Shown here: piece after piece, positions 52,340 to 62,515 of the stretch
Numbering within the stretch: the first letter of the stretch is position 1
Layout of the letters: each line of letters begins with the position of its first letter
From: Bremia lactucae
Taxonomy: Eukaryota > Oomycota > Peronosporomycetes > Peronosporales > Peronosporaceae
NCBI RefSeq assembly: GCF_004359215.1
Contig: NC_090616.1
Coordinates: forward strand, 2,933,850-2,997,849
Direction: 5' to 3'
Length of the DNA: 64,000 nt
Notes under the pieces: model-generated
Database searches by the model: none
The model's input: the letters and a program-made list of their open reading frames with translations, nothing else
Told to the model about the DNA's origin: nothing
Program-made: the position numbers and the translations under genes

Positions 52340-53170
52340 TTTACGACCCTAATGCCCCCTCGATGGTGCATCATGGAGCTGGTGAAGTATCTTCAACTTG
52401 AGATCTATGTCATGAGGAATATAGATTCTGAAGGGATCACAAGGTGACAGCTGATACCTTAACAGGTCACTGCTGTAGCTAAAGCGACTTAGTGTAGCCT
52501 TCAGGTACGACGGAAGGGAAACCGTTCGTCCACCGAAGCGATCCAAAAGCACTCAGCAGGCGATAATGATCCTGCTGTAGCTCTTCTTTTTTTGGATTTC
52601 GTCACGTAGTATGCCGTCATGGCTGCACGTTGACGACATGACTTGCCTTAGCACTAGCCACACTCTCCTGGTGTCTTACCTTGAAGTCTGGTCTGCGCGA
52701 TAAAGCGTCAGCCAAGACATTCGACTTACTTGGCTGGTATCTAACTATGAAATTGAATTCAGAAAAAATGTAAGCCATTTTGCCATTCTAGGCGAGAGGT
52801 GCGGTGAATTTATTACGGTCCGCAGTGATGCGTGATCCGTATAAAGCACAAATACTTCGATACCCGATAGATGCACTCGAAACTGAACAAGAGCATACTT
52901 CACTAAAAGTAGCTCTTTATCAAGCACAGGATAATTCAGTTCCACGGCTCTCAAAACCCGGGACTGATAAAAGATGACACGGTCAACGCCGTCGTCGTCA
53001 TCCTTCTGCATGAGCGCGCTACCGATTGCACCTATGCTTGCATCACAGACGACGCTAAAGGGCTTACCCGCGTCTAGCAATGCCAAGACCGGTGCCTTTA
53101 CAAGAGGTTGCTTCACTGGTGTGAACGCATCTACTTGCTCCTTTGACCAAACCCATTCTGCGTCCATTTA
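52340..53170 (-). pseudogene. RNase H of A2 (inverted part)
   Basis: Frame 52745-53167: SKEQVDAFTPVKQPLVKAPV, PFSVVCDASIGAIGSALMQK, YPVLDKELLLVKYALVQFRV, YTDHASLRTVINSPHLSPRM. The end of RNase H and the linker (LLDRFGGRTVSLPSYLKATL) follow to 52349. One Lys/Asp-rich slip (DDD) and frame breaks near 52740. Confidence 0.83.
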
Positions 53171-53960
53171 AAAGAGGTCAGACAAGGGCTTAGTCCGCTC
53201 CGCATAATTCTTGCTATATTTATGCAAGTTATTCGGAATTAGCTCAAACTCTTCACGTGTCTTGGCATTGGTCATTCCTCTACAGCCTTTACCTTTTCTG
53301 GGTCTGCTCGTATACCATGTGTACCGACGATGGCGCCCAGCACAGGTATCTCAGAGACCTCTATGACGCACTTTTGCAAGTTGATGTACAATTGAGCGTC
53401 CCCCAGAGTCTCCAACACAGCGTCCAAATGACGCTTGTGCGACTCTATTCGCTTAGCCCGTCCTCGGCCCTTCTATAAACAGATACATCGTCACAGTAAT
53501 TAGGCGCGTAGGCACGGTGCTGACGCATCACGTGAGCCACCACTCGGCTGAATGTCATTGGTTCGGTTTCTTAAAGCTTGAGGCATCACAAGCCTGTTTG
53601 GGGTGCTTGCTGCCAATTTAGCTACATCAGACTCTCATGAATACCTGATAGCAGCCATCTTTCAAATCCAACGTGTCGAATATAATTGAGTTTCCCTGGA
53701 GTTCAAGAAGACATAAGCGTTAACCACGCGCCTTCCACCTGTACAGAGAAGGTCGGCCTGCAGTGAGGCGACTTGCTCTCTTGTACATGTCCCACCTTAG
53801 CTCACTTTACGAAGAACTCGTCATATAATCGACATGTTCTTTCGGCAACGGTCATTGCCTGGTAACACAATACTTGGTGCCAGTTTTTAAATTAATTTCG
53901 TGCCCGATGCCCCTACCGGCAGGTAGGCGGCTCGGCACTCCTTCTTAAAACACATCACAA
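53171..53960 (-). pseudogene. RT of A2 (inverted part), heavily decayed
   Basis: DNA similarity to the A1 RT throughout (for example TGACGCACTTTTGCAAGTTG and AGGCGCGTAGGCACGGTGCTG), but few open stretches: the catalytic box region near 53480 is mutated and several small deletions are seen at 53220, 53600 and 53700. Non-functional. Confidence 0.75.
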
Positions 53961-54470
53961 TGCTTCCACAGAAGTAAGAAAAACGGGTTGTCTCTCAAGG
54001 CGTCCCAGCCTTGAGCAACGAATCGTTTATTTTTGTCCTTCTCTAGGGCCTTTGTCGGGACTGATCTAAAGGTCACTCGTTTTTGACGTGATTTGATCGC
54101 CCTTAACTGTCAGGTGCTCGCTTTTCGAGTCACCACGACCTTTGACTGGAAAGCGGCCGCCGTTGCTTTCTCGGCTAACACACCCCTTCCAGCCGTATTA
54201 AGCTCTAGGCTCTGTGCCGCTTCTTGCGACGCTTGACTTCCTGTTAGCTTGCTATCTACTGCCCCAGGCTCCCGGCTCTGAGCAGGACCATTGGACGCAT
54301 GACTACTTGTCATCGTCTTTTTCACTACATCAGTCTCTCCGAGCTGGGTATGACTTTGTGACGTTTGGCATGCAATCAATGCACCATCAACTGTGCTGTA
54401 CACGACATCAGTTGCATTGTCCTGCGTAGAATTAGCAACTGTGCGTGTACGTCAGTCTATCCATGGTTGG
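53961..54470 (-). pseudogene. Protease-RT linker of A2 (inverted part)
   Basis: Matches the linker of A1 with a large deletion (from the RT side to TVGTD). The minus frame 54110-54403 has VKKTMTSSHASNGPAQSREP and SLELNTAGRGVLAEKATAAA, Ser/Ala/Gln-rich and low in structure. Confidence 0.65.
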
Positions 54471-54880
54471 TGTCTTGCCAACCATGGTATGCCTAGGATG
54501 AGGTCATACGGACTCTCCATACCTAGCACTGTGAGCTTTTCTCAACAGGAGAAACCACTAAACCTGAAGGCGAGTTCAGCTTGAACTCCCTCAGCCTTTA
54601 CGAACACCCCGTTCGCTAAACGAACGGTCGCCTCTTCTCGCTTGCCATCCGGGCAAAGCGGCTCAAACATCGCCGGTCTCTGTTTCAGAGCCGCGAATTT
54701 TACAAAAATTTGTGATGCACCCGAATTTACTAGGAGGGTCATCCTCTGGTCAGCCTCGTACTTGAGCGCTAAAAACTAGCAAGGCTGAGGCCTGAAATTT
54801 CGAGACCTCAGGGACTATCCTACCCATTTGTTCGATAACTTTGAGCTTAGGAGTACCTTCAGAGTCCGCGACAGTAGGGC
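54471..54880 (-). pseudogene. Protease of A2 (inverted part)
   Basis: Minus frame 54542-54742: MTLLVNSGASQIFVKFAALK, where the catalytic Asp is Asn (N-S-G), then ATVRLANGVFVKAEGVQAEL. The end MESPYDLILGIPWLAR-type codons lie near 54500 after a frameshift. The Asn change alone would abolish activity. Confidence 0.75.
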
Positions 54881-54889
54881 ATACCGCCC

Positions 54890-55790
54890 CTACTGCGCTC
54901 CTGCATTTCCCGAACCTTCAGTGGTGGATGCGGAATGTACGCATCTTGCACGCTGGTTCTTGCCATCACCCTTCGGGTAGAGAGTCCTCTTGCTGGACGT
55001 CTTAGCCTCAGCAGGAACTGTGGCATAGCAGTGAGCCATCATATGGCTCCGCTTGCCGCATTTGAAGCAGACTATGTCTGCGTTGCCCAACTCCATAGGA
55101 GTGGCATCCGAAATTTCGGCCGACAGCTTATACCAAGCAGTCGTCGAGGCACTGTTGAAGGATTGCATCTCAACCAAATAAAGTTGGATTGACTCTTCCA
55201 TCATCGACGGCACCTTTCCAAAAAGAGCCTGTCGCGATGGGCCGTGCCGCAGTCCGTTCATGAACGTGGGCACCTTAATTTGTTCCGGTACTAAAAATGG
55301 ACGCCGACAGCGAGCGCATCTCCTGCCCAAATTCTTTCAGGGATTGTTCGCCTTCAAGCTCCAAAGAAGCGCGCCTGAAGCAACACTTCGTTGTCCGGCG
55401 GCTTATACATGGCGCGAATCTTGTCATAAAGATCGCCCATGAAGGGAACGCCTTAACGTCCGCAATAAGCGCCGAGTGAGCCCACTCTGAGGCCTTACCA
55501 CACAAATGCGACAGCCAGTGGTCAATTGTTTGCGCTGCAATTCCATCGACCTTGGGCCGATCCACCCGAATGGGCCTCGGCTGATGCGGCCGGGAGGAGA
55601 GCATATTAACAGTCCTGTTGAAAGCCTCGCTCCGAGCCTGCTCACGCTTTAGCTCATTCTGGGTGTTCGTGACGGACTCCGCTGCAGCATGGCTCTGTGC
55701 CTCGGACGCCCTTCGCTGTCTGAGTACAAACGCCTCAAACAACTTCAAATGAGGAACATGTTGCTCAGGAGGGCTGCCCAAGAGCTTGGC
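54890..55790 (-). pseudogene. Gag of A2, main part (inverted)
   Basis: Frame 55275-55781: GSPPEQHVPHLKLFEAFVLR, coiled coil, SRPHQPRPIRVDRPKVDGIA, SHLCGKASEWAHSALIADVK, AFPSWAIFMTRFAPCIS. Frame 54890-55330: VPTFMNGLRHGPSRQALFGK, SMMEESIQLYLVEMQSFNSA, ELGNADIVCFKCGKRSHMMA-HC (zinc knuckle, Cx2Cx4Hx4C). One frameshift. It retains the capsid region that A1 has lost. Confidence 0.85.
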
Positions 55791-56170
55791 TCCGTGAACG
55801 CGATGTCAAGCGCATAGGACAAGCAAAATCAAAATGCAGACTTAAATGGTCGGAACAACAATGAACGCTTTAGAGAAGGTAATAAATATCGCTTCCTTAC
55901 CTAAAAATGCAGTTTCTGTGGTACTACAAAATTATTGCCGCGTTTGATTGGGCCCGTTTACGATGGTCGAGTAGGTTGGAGACCTTAATTATAGGGTCAC
56001 ACTCCCGCCGTATTTGAAGGCGCACCCCGTCTTTTACGTGGGTCGTCTGAAACGGTATATTGATCCAGAAGATATCACGTATCCTTATCCGTCCAAGGAG
56101 ACCGATGGTGACGCCGACTGTGATTGGTCAGGTGAAAGAGACGAGGAAGATATAATACTTCCAGCCAAAT
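55791..56170 (+). pseudogene. Integrase C-terminal / GPY-F region of A2
   Basis: Plus strand from the breakpoint: NAMSSA*DKQNQNADLNGRN, then a decayed LLPRLIGPVYDG, RVTLPPYLKAHPVFYVGRLK, RYIDPEDITYPYPSKETDGD. It directly continues the integrase end AQRFVDERLAITRK found inverted at 51279. Confidence 0.78.
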
Positions 56171-56376
56171 GACTCCTCCCGTTACGATACGGACTTGGAG
56201 AGCGAGGGGGAATACGCGTAACGCGGATTCCTCAGCATTAGCTTTTTTCAAAAGGTCCAGCCGAAGTTTCAGCCTTTGGTAACCCTAACGATCCTTCGAG
56301 CAACCATCGTGGAGATCCGAAGTCAGTCGCGAAAGTTGACTTTCGAGACCCCCGATCCGTCGTTCAGCAGTGCTCA

Positions 56377-56739
56377 ATGCCCGCGACTGAACGGAAGTGG
56401 GATTGGCTGCCGCGGGCAGGTAAGCGAAATCGCCGCTCCTATCGGGCACCGCCTGCACCGATGGATGCTGCTGGGAACCAACGCTTTCTTGATGGAAGGT
56501 TAATTGCCCACCGCTCCGTGCAGCGAAAGCACCAAATTCTCGTCCAGTGGAGAGGATACCCAAAGAATATTGACTCCTGGGAACTTTTCGGCGCGTTGCG
56601 AGTCGACTTACCGGGTCTGGTGTCTGCCTACGAGAAAGAGCACCAATGGTCGCCCCGCAAGTTCCGAATGGACGGCGTGATAAGAAGAATCAGGGGTAAA
56701 GTACCACCCATGAGTTCTCTCACAAGCGAGCGAAGTTAA
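56377..56739 (+). CDS. Chromodomain ORF of A2
   Basis: 120-residue open frame: NRRSYRAPPAPMDAAGNQRF, chromodomain LDGRLIAHRSVQRKHQILVQ-WRGYPKNIDSWELFGALRVD (about residues 37-78), LVSAYEKEHQW. WEP is WEL. 56171-56376 is a charged spacer with frame breaks. Confidence 0.75.
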   Translation: MPATERKWDWLPRAGKRNRRSYRAPPAPMDAAGNQRFLDGRLIAHRSVQRKHQILVQWRGYPKNIDSWELFGALRVDLPGLVSAYEKEHQWSPRKFRMDGVIRRIRGKVPPMSSLTSERS

Positions 56740-56959
56740 GTCGCTGCGACCGTTTTTTTGCCACATCGAAATGTGGCTGAAAGCGGCGCAGGAATTCCGC
56801 TTCTAATGGTCGGATTCATCCGAATGCAACACGACCGGGATCGGGGAAATACGACCGAGTGATTTCTCCTGTGCCTTTCATGAGCTATATATGCCATAAT
56901 AGTTATGTGCATCTTGAGTATTGAACTCTAGGCGACGCACTAGTGCCATTCGAATAAGG

Positions 56960-57610
56960 TCATTCTGATGGAGATGGCATCGGTGGTATGCCATCAGTCA
57001 CATAGCCGCGTTCGATACGGCTTAATTGTGAAACCGACTGAACATGTTCACGTGCTGTCGGTAAAGCTGTAAGGTCAGGCTCTTCTGCGTCAGATTCATT
57101 GTGTTTGATGGTCTGAACGAAAGGTGTTGTGATTCTACCCAACTGAGCAGCAGCTGTCCTTTTATGGGCAGCGCTCTCAAACAAATGGTCGCTGCGCTAG
57201 CTAGCGCAGACGACAAGACAATTGCTTTGTTGACGATAGGCAAGTTGGCCTTCGCAACGTTGGGCGTCTCCATGTAAGATGTATAGGCAAGTTGGCCTTT
57301 GCAACGTTGAGGGTCTCCATGTGAACTCTGAATGGACAATCTAGCGCAATTCATCTTCCCTAATAGCTCGCTGTACTTATCACTACAATGAGGTGATGGC
57401 AGCGGTGTCGACTCATTGTAGTCAACAATGAGCGACGGATCTAGATCCTCACTGCGCAGTGGGATGGATCGTTATGCCAAGTTAACAGCGACAGCAGCGT
57501 CTGTCGCCGTTGTAACTGTGGCACTATGCGCCTGTACCGTTTCACGCACGAAGCGCACGAAACACACGCGGTTGTGTGGGTGTGTGTGGGTGTCTTTGCG
57601 GACGAAACAT
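56960..57610 (-). pseudogene. Antisense ORF of A2
   Basis: Minus strand from near the 3' LTR: DLDPSLIVDYNESTPLPSPH around 57420, MNCARLSIQSSHGDPQR and PNVAKANLPIVNKAIVLSSA (57022-57354), then AAAQLGRITTPFVQTIKHNE, SDAEEPDLTALPTAREHVQS, SQLSRIERGYVTDGIPPMPS (56960-57184). Same layout as in A1, a third independent position. A 48-bp tandem duplication and frameshifts break it. Confidence 0.55.
57238..57325 (-). repeat. 48-bp tandem duplication
   Basis: AGGCAAGTTGGCCTT followed by GCAACGTTG and GTCTCCATGTG occurs twice (57238 and about 57286) with a few changes. Confidence 0.85.
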
Positions 57611-57778
57611 CAGCTTTGCCACTTAGGTGACATTTTGGCGTGTGATGTCACCCGGGTAGGTGCACACACACTGGTCGCTAAAGGAGTGCCTGAGTGCGAC
57701 GTAAGCGGCCGCTGTCCCACTTTCCTCTCGTTAATGATTTACAACATGTAAAATTCGCTCTTAAAGAGTGGGGGTTGG

Positions 57779-58084
57779 TGAAACGGACTATAGTTGGCCT
57801 TTGTTATACAAACCCATTCAGTACACTTTATGTACTTAACGGGATGGTCAATTACTTCATGTGAAGTACTTAATCGTTCCCCGTGGTCTGATGCACAAAG
57901 TGACCCACCCTTGTGTATGTGATGTATTCACATACACAAGGGATGACGGCTAGCATCATCCGTAATCCGAGGTATTTAGAATATCTCTCACTGCACGTGA
58001 TAAAAGACGGTCAAACCGCTTCCTCACTGTGCTTGTAAGTGGTGCTTAAGTAGAGCGTGGCTGCTAAAGAAGCGCCCGCCTACA
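57779..58084 (+). repeat. 3' LTR of A2, internally deleted
   Basis: 306 bp, TGAAACGGACTATAG...GCGCCCGCCTACA. About 180 bp of the LTR middle are missing after GGTATTTAGAATATC. Same A-prime ends as 50657-51122. Confidence 0.85.
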
Positions 58085-58093
58085 GACATCATA

Positions 58094-58176
58094 TGGAGAA
58101 CGTAGGATTTGAACCTACGCAGAAAATTATCTAACAAATTTACAGTCTGCCGCTTTTAACCATTCAGCATGTCACC
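58094..58176 (-). tRNA. tRNA-Tyr (GTA), mitochondrial type, class II
   Basis: Minus strand: GGTGACA start, D arm with GGTTAAA, anticodon loop CTGTAAA (GTA), a long variable arm (AGATAATTTTCT), T arm CGTAGGTTCAAATCCTACG and TTCTCCA end. Tyr tRNAs with a long variable arm are bacterial/organellar, not eukaryotic nuclear. Acceptor pairing has mismatches, so it is probably a dead copy. Confidence 0.7.
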
Positions 58177-58198
58177 TATACAATATATAACCGATATT

Positions 58199-58270
58199 TG
58201 TAATTTATGGGATTTGAACCCATAATACTTGCAAGGAGATAAATGATCTACCAATTAATCGATAATAATA
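58199..58270 (-). pseudogene. Degenerate mitochondrial-type tRNA
   Basis: Minus strand has a D arm GATTAATTGGTAGATC and a perfect T arm TATGGGTTCAAATCCCATA, but the anticodon stem around CTCCTTGCAAG does not pair and the 5' acceptor is lost in an AAT repeat. Loop could read TGC (Ala) or GCA (Cys); not assigned. Confidence 0.5.
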
Positions 58271-58767
58271 ATAATGATTGTTAATTCTATGATTATTCCC
58301 ACAGAAATATTAAATACTGCCTCCGAGTCCACTTTTTGAAAGCAAAAAAACGGATGCTGATTTTTAAATAAATCAGTTTTACGAACCATTAAATCTTTGG
58401 GTGAGTTTTCCAAAGATTCACATAAAATAGATAAAAAGTGCTTTAGAGACTTTGAAGAAGTTTAATGAGAATTCACTTAATTTATCGAAGGAAGAAATTA
58501 CATTTTCATGACAATTAAGATAATTATATAGCCTTTCATTAAATTTCATTGATTTTATAGTTTTTTTATTTTTTTATTATAGAAAATGTTAATAAAGATA
58601 GATATGACATAAATTAAGGTTATTAGCATTTTCCTAATTAGGAGTATATAGTTTATTACTGGTGGTTGGTCAAGTGTGTCGTATTCTTTTAAGGGGCACT
58701 TAGATCAACTGAACAAAATAGGATTTCTCTTATTTCAGTAATTATTTGTGTTAATTAATCTCAAAAT

Positions 58768-58841
58768 GAATGTATAGCTTAGTTGATTAGAGCACCGGAC
58801 TTTTAATCCGATGGTCTTGGGTTCAAAACCCAATACATGTA
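58768..58841 (+). tRNA. tRNA-Lys (TTT), mitochondrial type
   Basis: GAATGTA acceptor, D arm GCTTAGTTGATTAGAGC, anticodon arm CCGGA-CTTTTAA-TCCGA (TTT), T arm TTGGGTTCAAAACCCAA, TACATGT. Near-complete cloverleaf with one acceptor mismatch (A-G). No CCA encoded. Confidence 0.8.
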
Positions 58842-58860
58842 TTGGGATAACAAGCTTACT

Positions 58861-59091
58861 CCCTTATGTCAAACACCACTTAACGGGGAGGTCAATTTCC
58901 TTCAGCATGCTGGTTACTAAACCCAACAGTTTTACCTGGCTCGTTCCGTCGTACTTATTAATTGAAGCCTGAATTTACGACTTCTGTGTCTTAACTTTTA
59001 TTTAACACGAAATATCTTGCATTTTATAAATTGTTTCGATTGAGCTTGTATAATTTACATGTGGGCAAGGTCCTCGCGGCGCGGCGCGCAA
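58861..59091. other. Unassigned spacer
   Basis: About 230 bp between the probable mitochondrial block and family D. CACTTAACGGGGAGGTCAAT resembles a piece of LTR A. CGCGGCGCGGCGCGC near 59070 is a short GC palindrome. Nothing else seen. Confidence 0.35.
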
Positions 59092-59600
59092 TGTTCCTAA
59101 CGATTCTTTGGAAAGTAATGATCCCACCTTCGCGAGACAACAAAAGGGTTATTGGCGTGAGTCACCAAAATAATCGGTCAGTAAGTTCGACATTGAAAAG
59201 TCTAAGCTAATTTGCCCCAATTTTGAGAATGTTATTAGTGAGCGTGGCTCATTATTTGTTGGTGAAAAGGCACGGACTCCGTTGAGTGATACTCGTCGTA
59301 ATAACGAACCACTGAATGCTGAAAGAATTTTGGGCCTAAGGCCGAGTCAATAAAGATGTAATCTCCCAGATGCACGTGAAGTGGAACGTATATAAATGGC
59401 GAACACTTAATTACACTTGTTAATAGTGTGACTGCAAAGTGGATGGGGATATTAGCCTTGAGGCTACCCTCTCGCCATATGCTCTTTTAGTGCTAGACAA
59501 AAAGTCTGACAAGAAGTTTGGCCAGGCCTTAGAGGCGGATGACTTATCCGAAATGGTGGTCATTCGACCAGACACTGATTAAAATATCGTCGCTTCTTGA
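59092..59600 (+). pseudogene. Family D protease-RT linker
   Basis: DNA aligns with the reverse of 47600-47880: CGAGACAACAAAAGGGTTATTGG against FARQQKRYWRGS coding, then GCACGGACTCCGTTGAGTGA and AATGCTGAAAG. No long open frame survives. The 40-residue repeats seen in the other copy are not present. Confidence 0.65.
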
Positions 59601-59615
59601 TGAAGCCGTCCTGGC

Positions 59616-60240
59616 ATGGTACAAGAAAGTAAATCTCTCCATGCAACACCGACATTTGTGTCAAGAAGCCAAATGGCAGATGGCATGGATATAAAAAGCC
59701 AAATGCTGCTAGCATACCATCACAGACTTCAAAAGGACGTTTTTCAGAACAATATGGTGGGATGTACAATGTACGGTGCGCTCGACTTAATCGATGGTTA
59801 TTGTCAGTTGCTCATGCGAGCGAGCGACATCCCGCCTATAGTGGTTGGTAATGCCACAAAGCTTTCCAATGTCTTGGCTACTTTTAATCATCTAGTGATG
59901 CAACTGTGCCACCCTCATAGAGCTTATGCACATACATACTTCGATGACATTTTTGTTACAGTTGCCCAAAACAGGGCCGATCAGATGTAGAATATCACAT
60001 CGCTTATTTACAAGCTGTGCTTGAGTGCCTCCGCACAAATAAGTTGGATGCCAACGCTTCGAAATGCATCTTCGGTGCAAAAGGAATTTCCTTTCTAGGC
60101 TGCTTCATTTGGAACGCGGCCTTAAAGCAGATTCTGCCAAGGTAAAAGCCATAGTCGATTGGCCGGTTTCAAAAAATCAAAAGAACTTACGTAAGTGGCT
60201 AGACCTAGCCAACTACGTGCACAAGTACAGCGAAAATTAG
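59616..60240 (+). pseudogene. Family D reverse transcriptase
   Basis: Frame 59616-59990: YGALDLIDGYCQLLMRASDI, LATFNHLVMQLCHPHRAYAH, catalytic TYFDDIFVTVAQ. Then broken: LRTNKLDANASKCIFGAKGI, SFLGCFIWNAALKADSAKVK and AIVDWPVSKNQKNLRKWLDL, YVHKYSEN. Stops at 59988 and 60238. Confidence 0.78.
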
Positions 60241-60880
60241 GCTGATACGGCCCGGCTATTATCCAACCTTCGGAAGGATATCAATTTGTGCTGGACAACC
60301 ATCGAAAATGATGTTTTGAAGCAGTAAAGAACAGTCTGATTCATGCTCCGATTTGGGCCCTCTCAAATCCAAATTGGCCTTTCAGTGTCGTCTGTGACGC
60401 ATCCGATTTTGTTTTATAGACACTGCCTATGTTAGAATCGGATGCGTCACAGACGACACTGAAAGGCCAATTTGGATTTGGGAGGCAGTGTATCTGTTGC
60501 ATGAAAACAGATGAAGATGGACGGGAACGCGTAATTGCGTTCGAGCCTAGACAGCTTGAAGCTGCAGAAAAAACTATCCTGTTCATAACGAAGGTTGCTG
60601 GCCATGAAGTATGCTCTTGCCATATTCCGAGTACATCTGCTTGGCTCCAAGCCTTTTGTAATCTCTACAGATCATGCGTATTTACGAACAGCGACTAATT
60701 TGCCTCATCTCTTCCAAAGAACGGCTCGATGGCTTTCTTTCTTCGCCGAATACAACTTTGAAGGAAAGTATAACCCGGAAAGCGAAATGTTTTGGGTGAT
60801 GCATTATCACTCCGCCCTGAAAATTAGCTTGTTTATGTGACAGCTGCGACGTCACCGATCACTGATCAAATCCATTCGGC
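60241..60880 (+). pseudogene. Family D RNase H, interrupted by a hairpin
   Basis: NPNWPFSVVCDASDF at 60370 is followed by an inverted copy of itself, then DEDGRERVIAFEPRQLEAAE, LAMKYALAIFRVHLLGSKPF, FEGKYNPESE and the decayed end of the domain. The inverted insertion destroys the active site region. Confidence 0.78.
60364..60480. repeat. 47-bp inverted repeat with 23-bp loop
   Basis: Arms 60364-60410 and 60434-60480 are exact reverse complements but for one base next to the loop. The left arm is the genuine RNase H sequence; the right arm is the inverted extra copy. Confidence 0.93.
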
Positions 60881-60999
60881 ATATGCCACGGATGACTAGT
60901 GCGTGGCTCTGCTTTTTGCTCTTGGCAGCAAGGAGTTTTAAGACTCGGATTTTATAATGTTGGCTTGTTCAAGAGGAAGCTTACATCGCTATTCTACTG

Positions 61000-61770
61000 A
61001 TAAAGCATTTTGTTCTATTCGGCTGATGCGCGGAATTTCCGCGCAACATCGCTCCTCACGATGTGGAAATAAATTATAGAATCCTCTGTGAGGCACGCAA
61101 TCCTATTTGTAGTGGTCATCTCGGTCGAGAAAAGACCTACGGCTCTGTGAGCCAAATTTTTTGGTGACGCAAATTTTATTAATGGGTCAGCACCTGTGTT
61201 CATACATACGAAACTTGTCATCACCCTTGGCGCACGCGATGGCAACGCTTGCCAGTTTACCCGTACCCACTGGGTGTCCGGAGTCCATTGGTATGGATTT
61301 TGTGTTTCGCCTACCGAAAGATTCGACCAGTAACACGAGCATCGTAGTCTTTGCTGACCATTTAAGCGAATTGGCTCGTTTTGCGGCTGTACCGGATACC
61401 ATTGATGGTGAGGGTACAGCGAGGATGTTTATTGATCGTGTATTTCGTCAACGCTGGTAACCCGTGGCAATTGTCTCCGACAGAGATCCCCTTCTCACGG
61501 GTATCTTCTGGAAGTCGATTTTCCGAGTGCTTGGCACCAGATTAGACATGTCCACGGCGGATTATCCTCAGTATAAATGGTCAAACTCCACGTGTTTATA
61601 GCGTCATTGAAGGCGTTCTGCGCAGCGTATGTGCTGTGACGTCAATGCACTGGACCACAGTTCTCCCGGCTGTTGCGTTTGCGTTGAACAACGCTGTGAA
61701 TGCCTTTACAGGTTATACTCTGTTTTACGTGAACGGTCTCACACACCCATACGTTCCATGAGCGCTAAAA
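61000..61770 (+). pseudogene. Family D integrase
   Basis: Zinc domain EARNPICSGHLGREKTYGSV near 61090; core ESIGMDFVFRLPKDSTSNTS (first Asp, 61161-61460), LARFAAVPDTIDGEGTARMF, then VAIVSDRDPLLTGIFWKS (second Asp) and DMSTADYPQ after which the Glu region is frameshifted. AFTGYTLFYVNGLTHPYVP ends the core. Broken at 61160 and 61458. Confidence 0.77.
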
Positions 61771-62248
61771 CTACGTGGTTCAGGGCTAGGTGGGGGAGGG
61801 ATAGCCGATCGGCTTGCTGACATAAGCCCTATTACGATTGAGAAACAGGTTGACGAGTTTCTTGTAACGCGATTAATGTCCTTATACATGTGCGATATGC
61901 AATGGCTGATAGCCAAGACAAACAAGAGAACAAGCGACAGAAGCTGCATTAATTCTTATATGGTCGGTGACCGAGCATTGCTTATTGCTAAAACCTTACC
62001 TAACTGCGGTCTTAAAGATCAAATTATGTCCGCGCTTTATTAAAGCATTTACGGACGTGGTCAGAAAAGGCCTAGCATACACGCTTAACCTCCCAAGCAA
62101 GCTGCGTACCCGCCCAGTGTTCTACGTTGGCTTACTTATGCCTTTAGGGACCGCCCATATGGATTAAAAGGCACTTGCGCCGATTACGTCGGCTGCACCG
62201 CAGATTGTAGCATCCTCATCAGGAGGTTCAGCTAGCTCTTAAACGAGG
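61771..62248 (+). pseudogene. Family D integrase C-terminal region
   Basis: Scattered matches: GLGGGGIADRLADISPITIE and KQVDEFLVTRLMSLYMCDMQ-type codons (61790-61900), VGDRALLIAKTLPN, AYTLNLPSKLRTRPVFYVGL near 62070-62130. No chromodomain is visible. Confidence 0.6.
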
Positions 62249-62461
62249 CTAAAAACGCTTCAACTCCACGGGCCTTGGTAAGAAATGCGGGACGGGGCGA
62301 ACACGACGGCCCCTCTCCCGTTGGTTTATGTTAACGTCAACGCTAGCATTACTCTCGGAGAGATCCTTGAAATTACTCTGTCCTTGGTAATGCATACCAG
62401 CACCACCAGTAGTATGCTTACCGAAGTGACATTTACGAATACTTCGTTCCTGGTGATGCAT
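62249..62461 (-). pseudogene. Antisense ORF of family D
   Basis: 70 residues: GMHYQGQSNFKDLSESNASV, DVNINQRERGRRVRPVPHFL. It resembles the proximal part of the family C antisense ORF (HFKGQVSVNVNMSQQKRDRN). It holds the same place, after the integrase end and opposite to the element. Confidence 0.5.
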
Positions 62462-62515
62462 CCTGCCTTCGTCATCACCTCTTTGGTTGTCACGTTAGAA
62501 CTCGTAGGTTAAGCG

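Larger units (their letters stand above)
50657..58084 (+). mobile_element. Ty3/gypsy chromovirus A2, centre inverted
   Basis: Both LTRs, the primer site, the first gag codons, the integrase end, chromodomain and antisense ORF are in plus layout. The 4512-bp piece 51279-55790 (rest of gag, protease, RT, RNase H, integrase) is turned over. The parts rejoin without gain or loss of bases at CCCTA/GCCAAG in gag and AAAAG/TCCGTG in integrase. All frames are also broken by ordinary mutations. Confidence 0.85.
58085..58860. other. Probable nuclear copy of mitochondrial DNA
   Basis: Strikingly AT-rich block with three organelle-style tRNA sequences (58094, about 58199, 58768) and poly-A/T runs (for example TTTTTTTATTTTTTTATTAT near 58560). 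Nothing like it occurs elsewhere in the window. It abuts the end of A2. The intertRNA sequence has no ORF of note. Mitochondrial origin is an inference from tRNA type and composition. Confidence 0.6.
59092..62515 (+). mobile_element. Ty3/gypsy element, family D copy 2 (+)
   Basis: Protease-linker, RT, RNase H (with a snap-back hairpin), integrase, GPY/F remnant and antisense ORF, in plus order. No LTR found at either end. Many stops; clearly older than the family D piece at 45827-49279. Confidence 0.78.

Noticed and set aside
57428..57751. 107-residue plus-strand frame before the A2 3' LTR
   Set aside because: It is a shadow of the antisense ORF start. It is not kept in the A1 or A-prime copies.
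58199..58270. A functional tRNA-Ala or tRNA-Cys
   Set aside because: The anticodon stem does not pair and the 5' acceptor is missing, so identity cannot be assigned.
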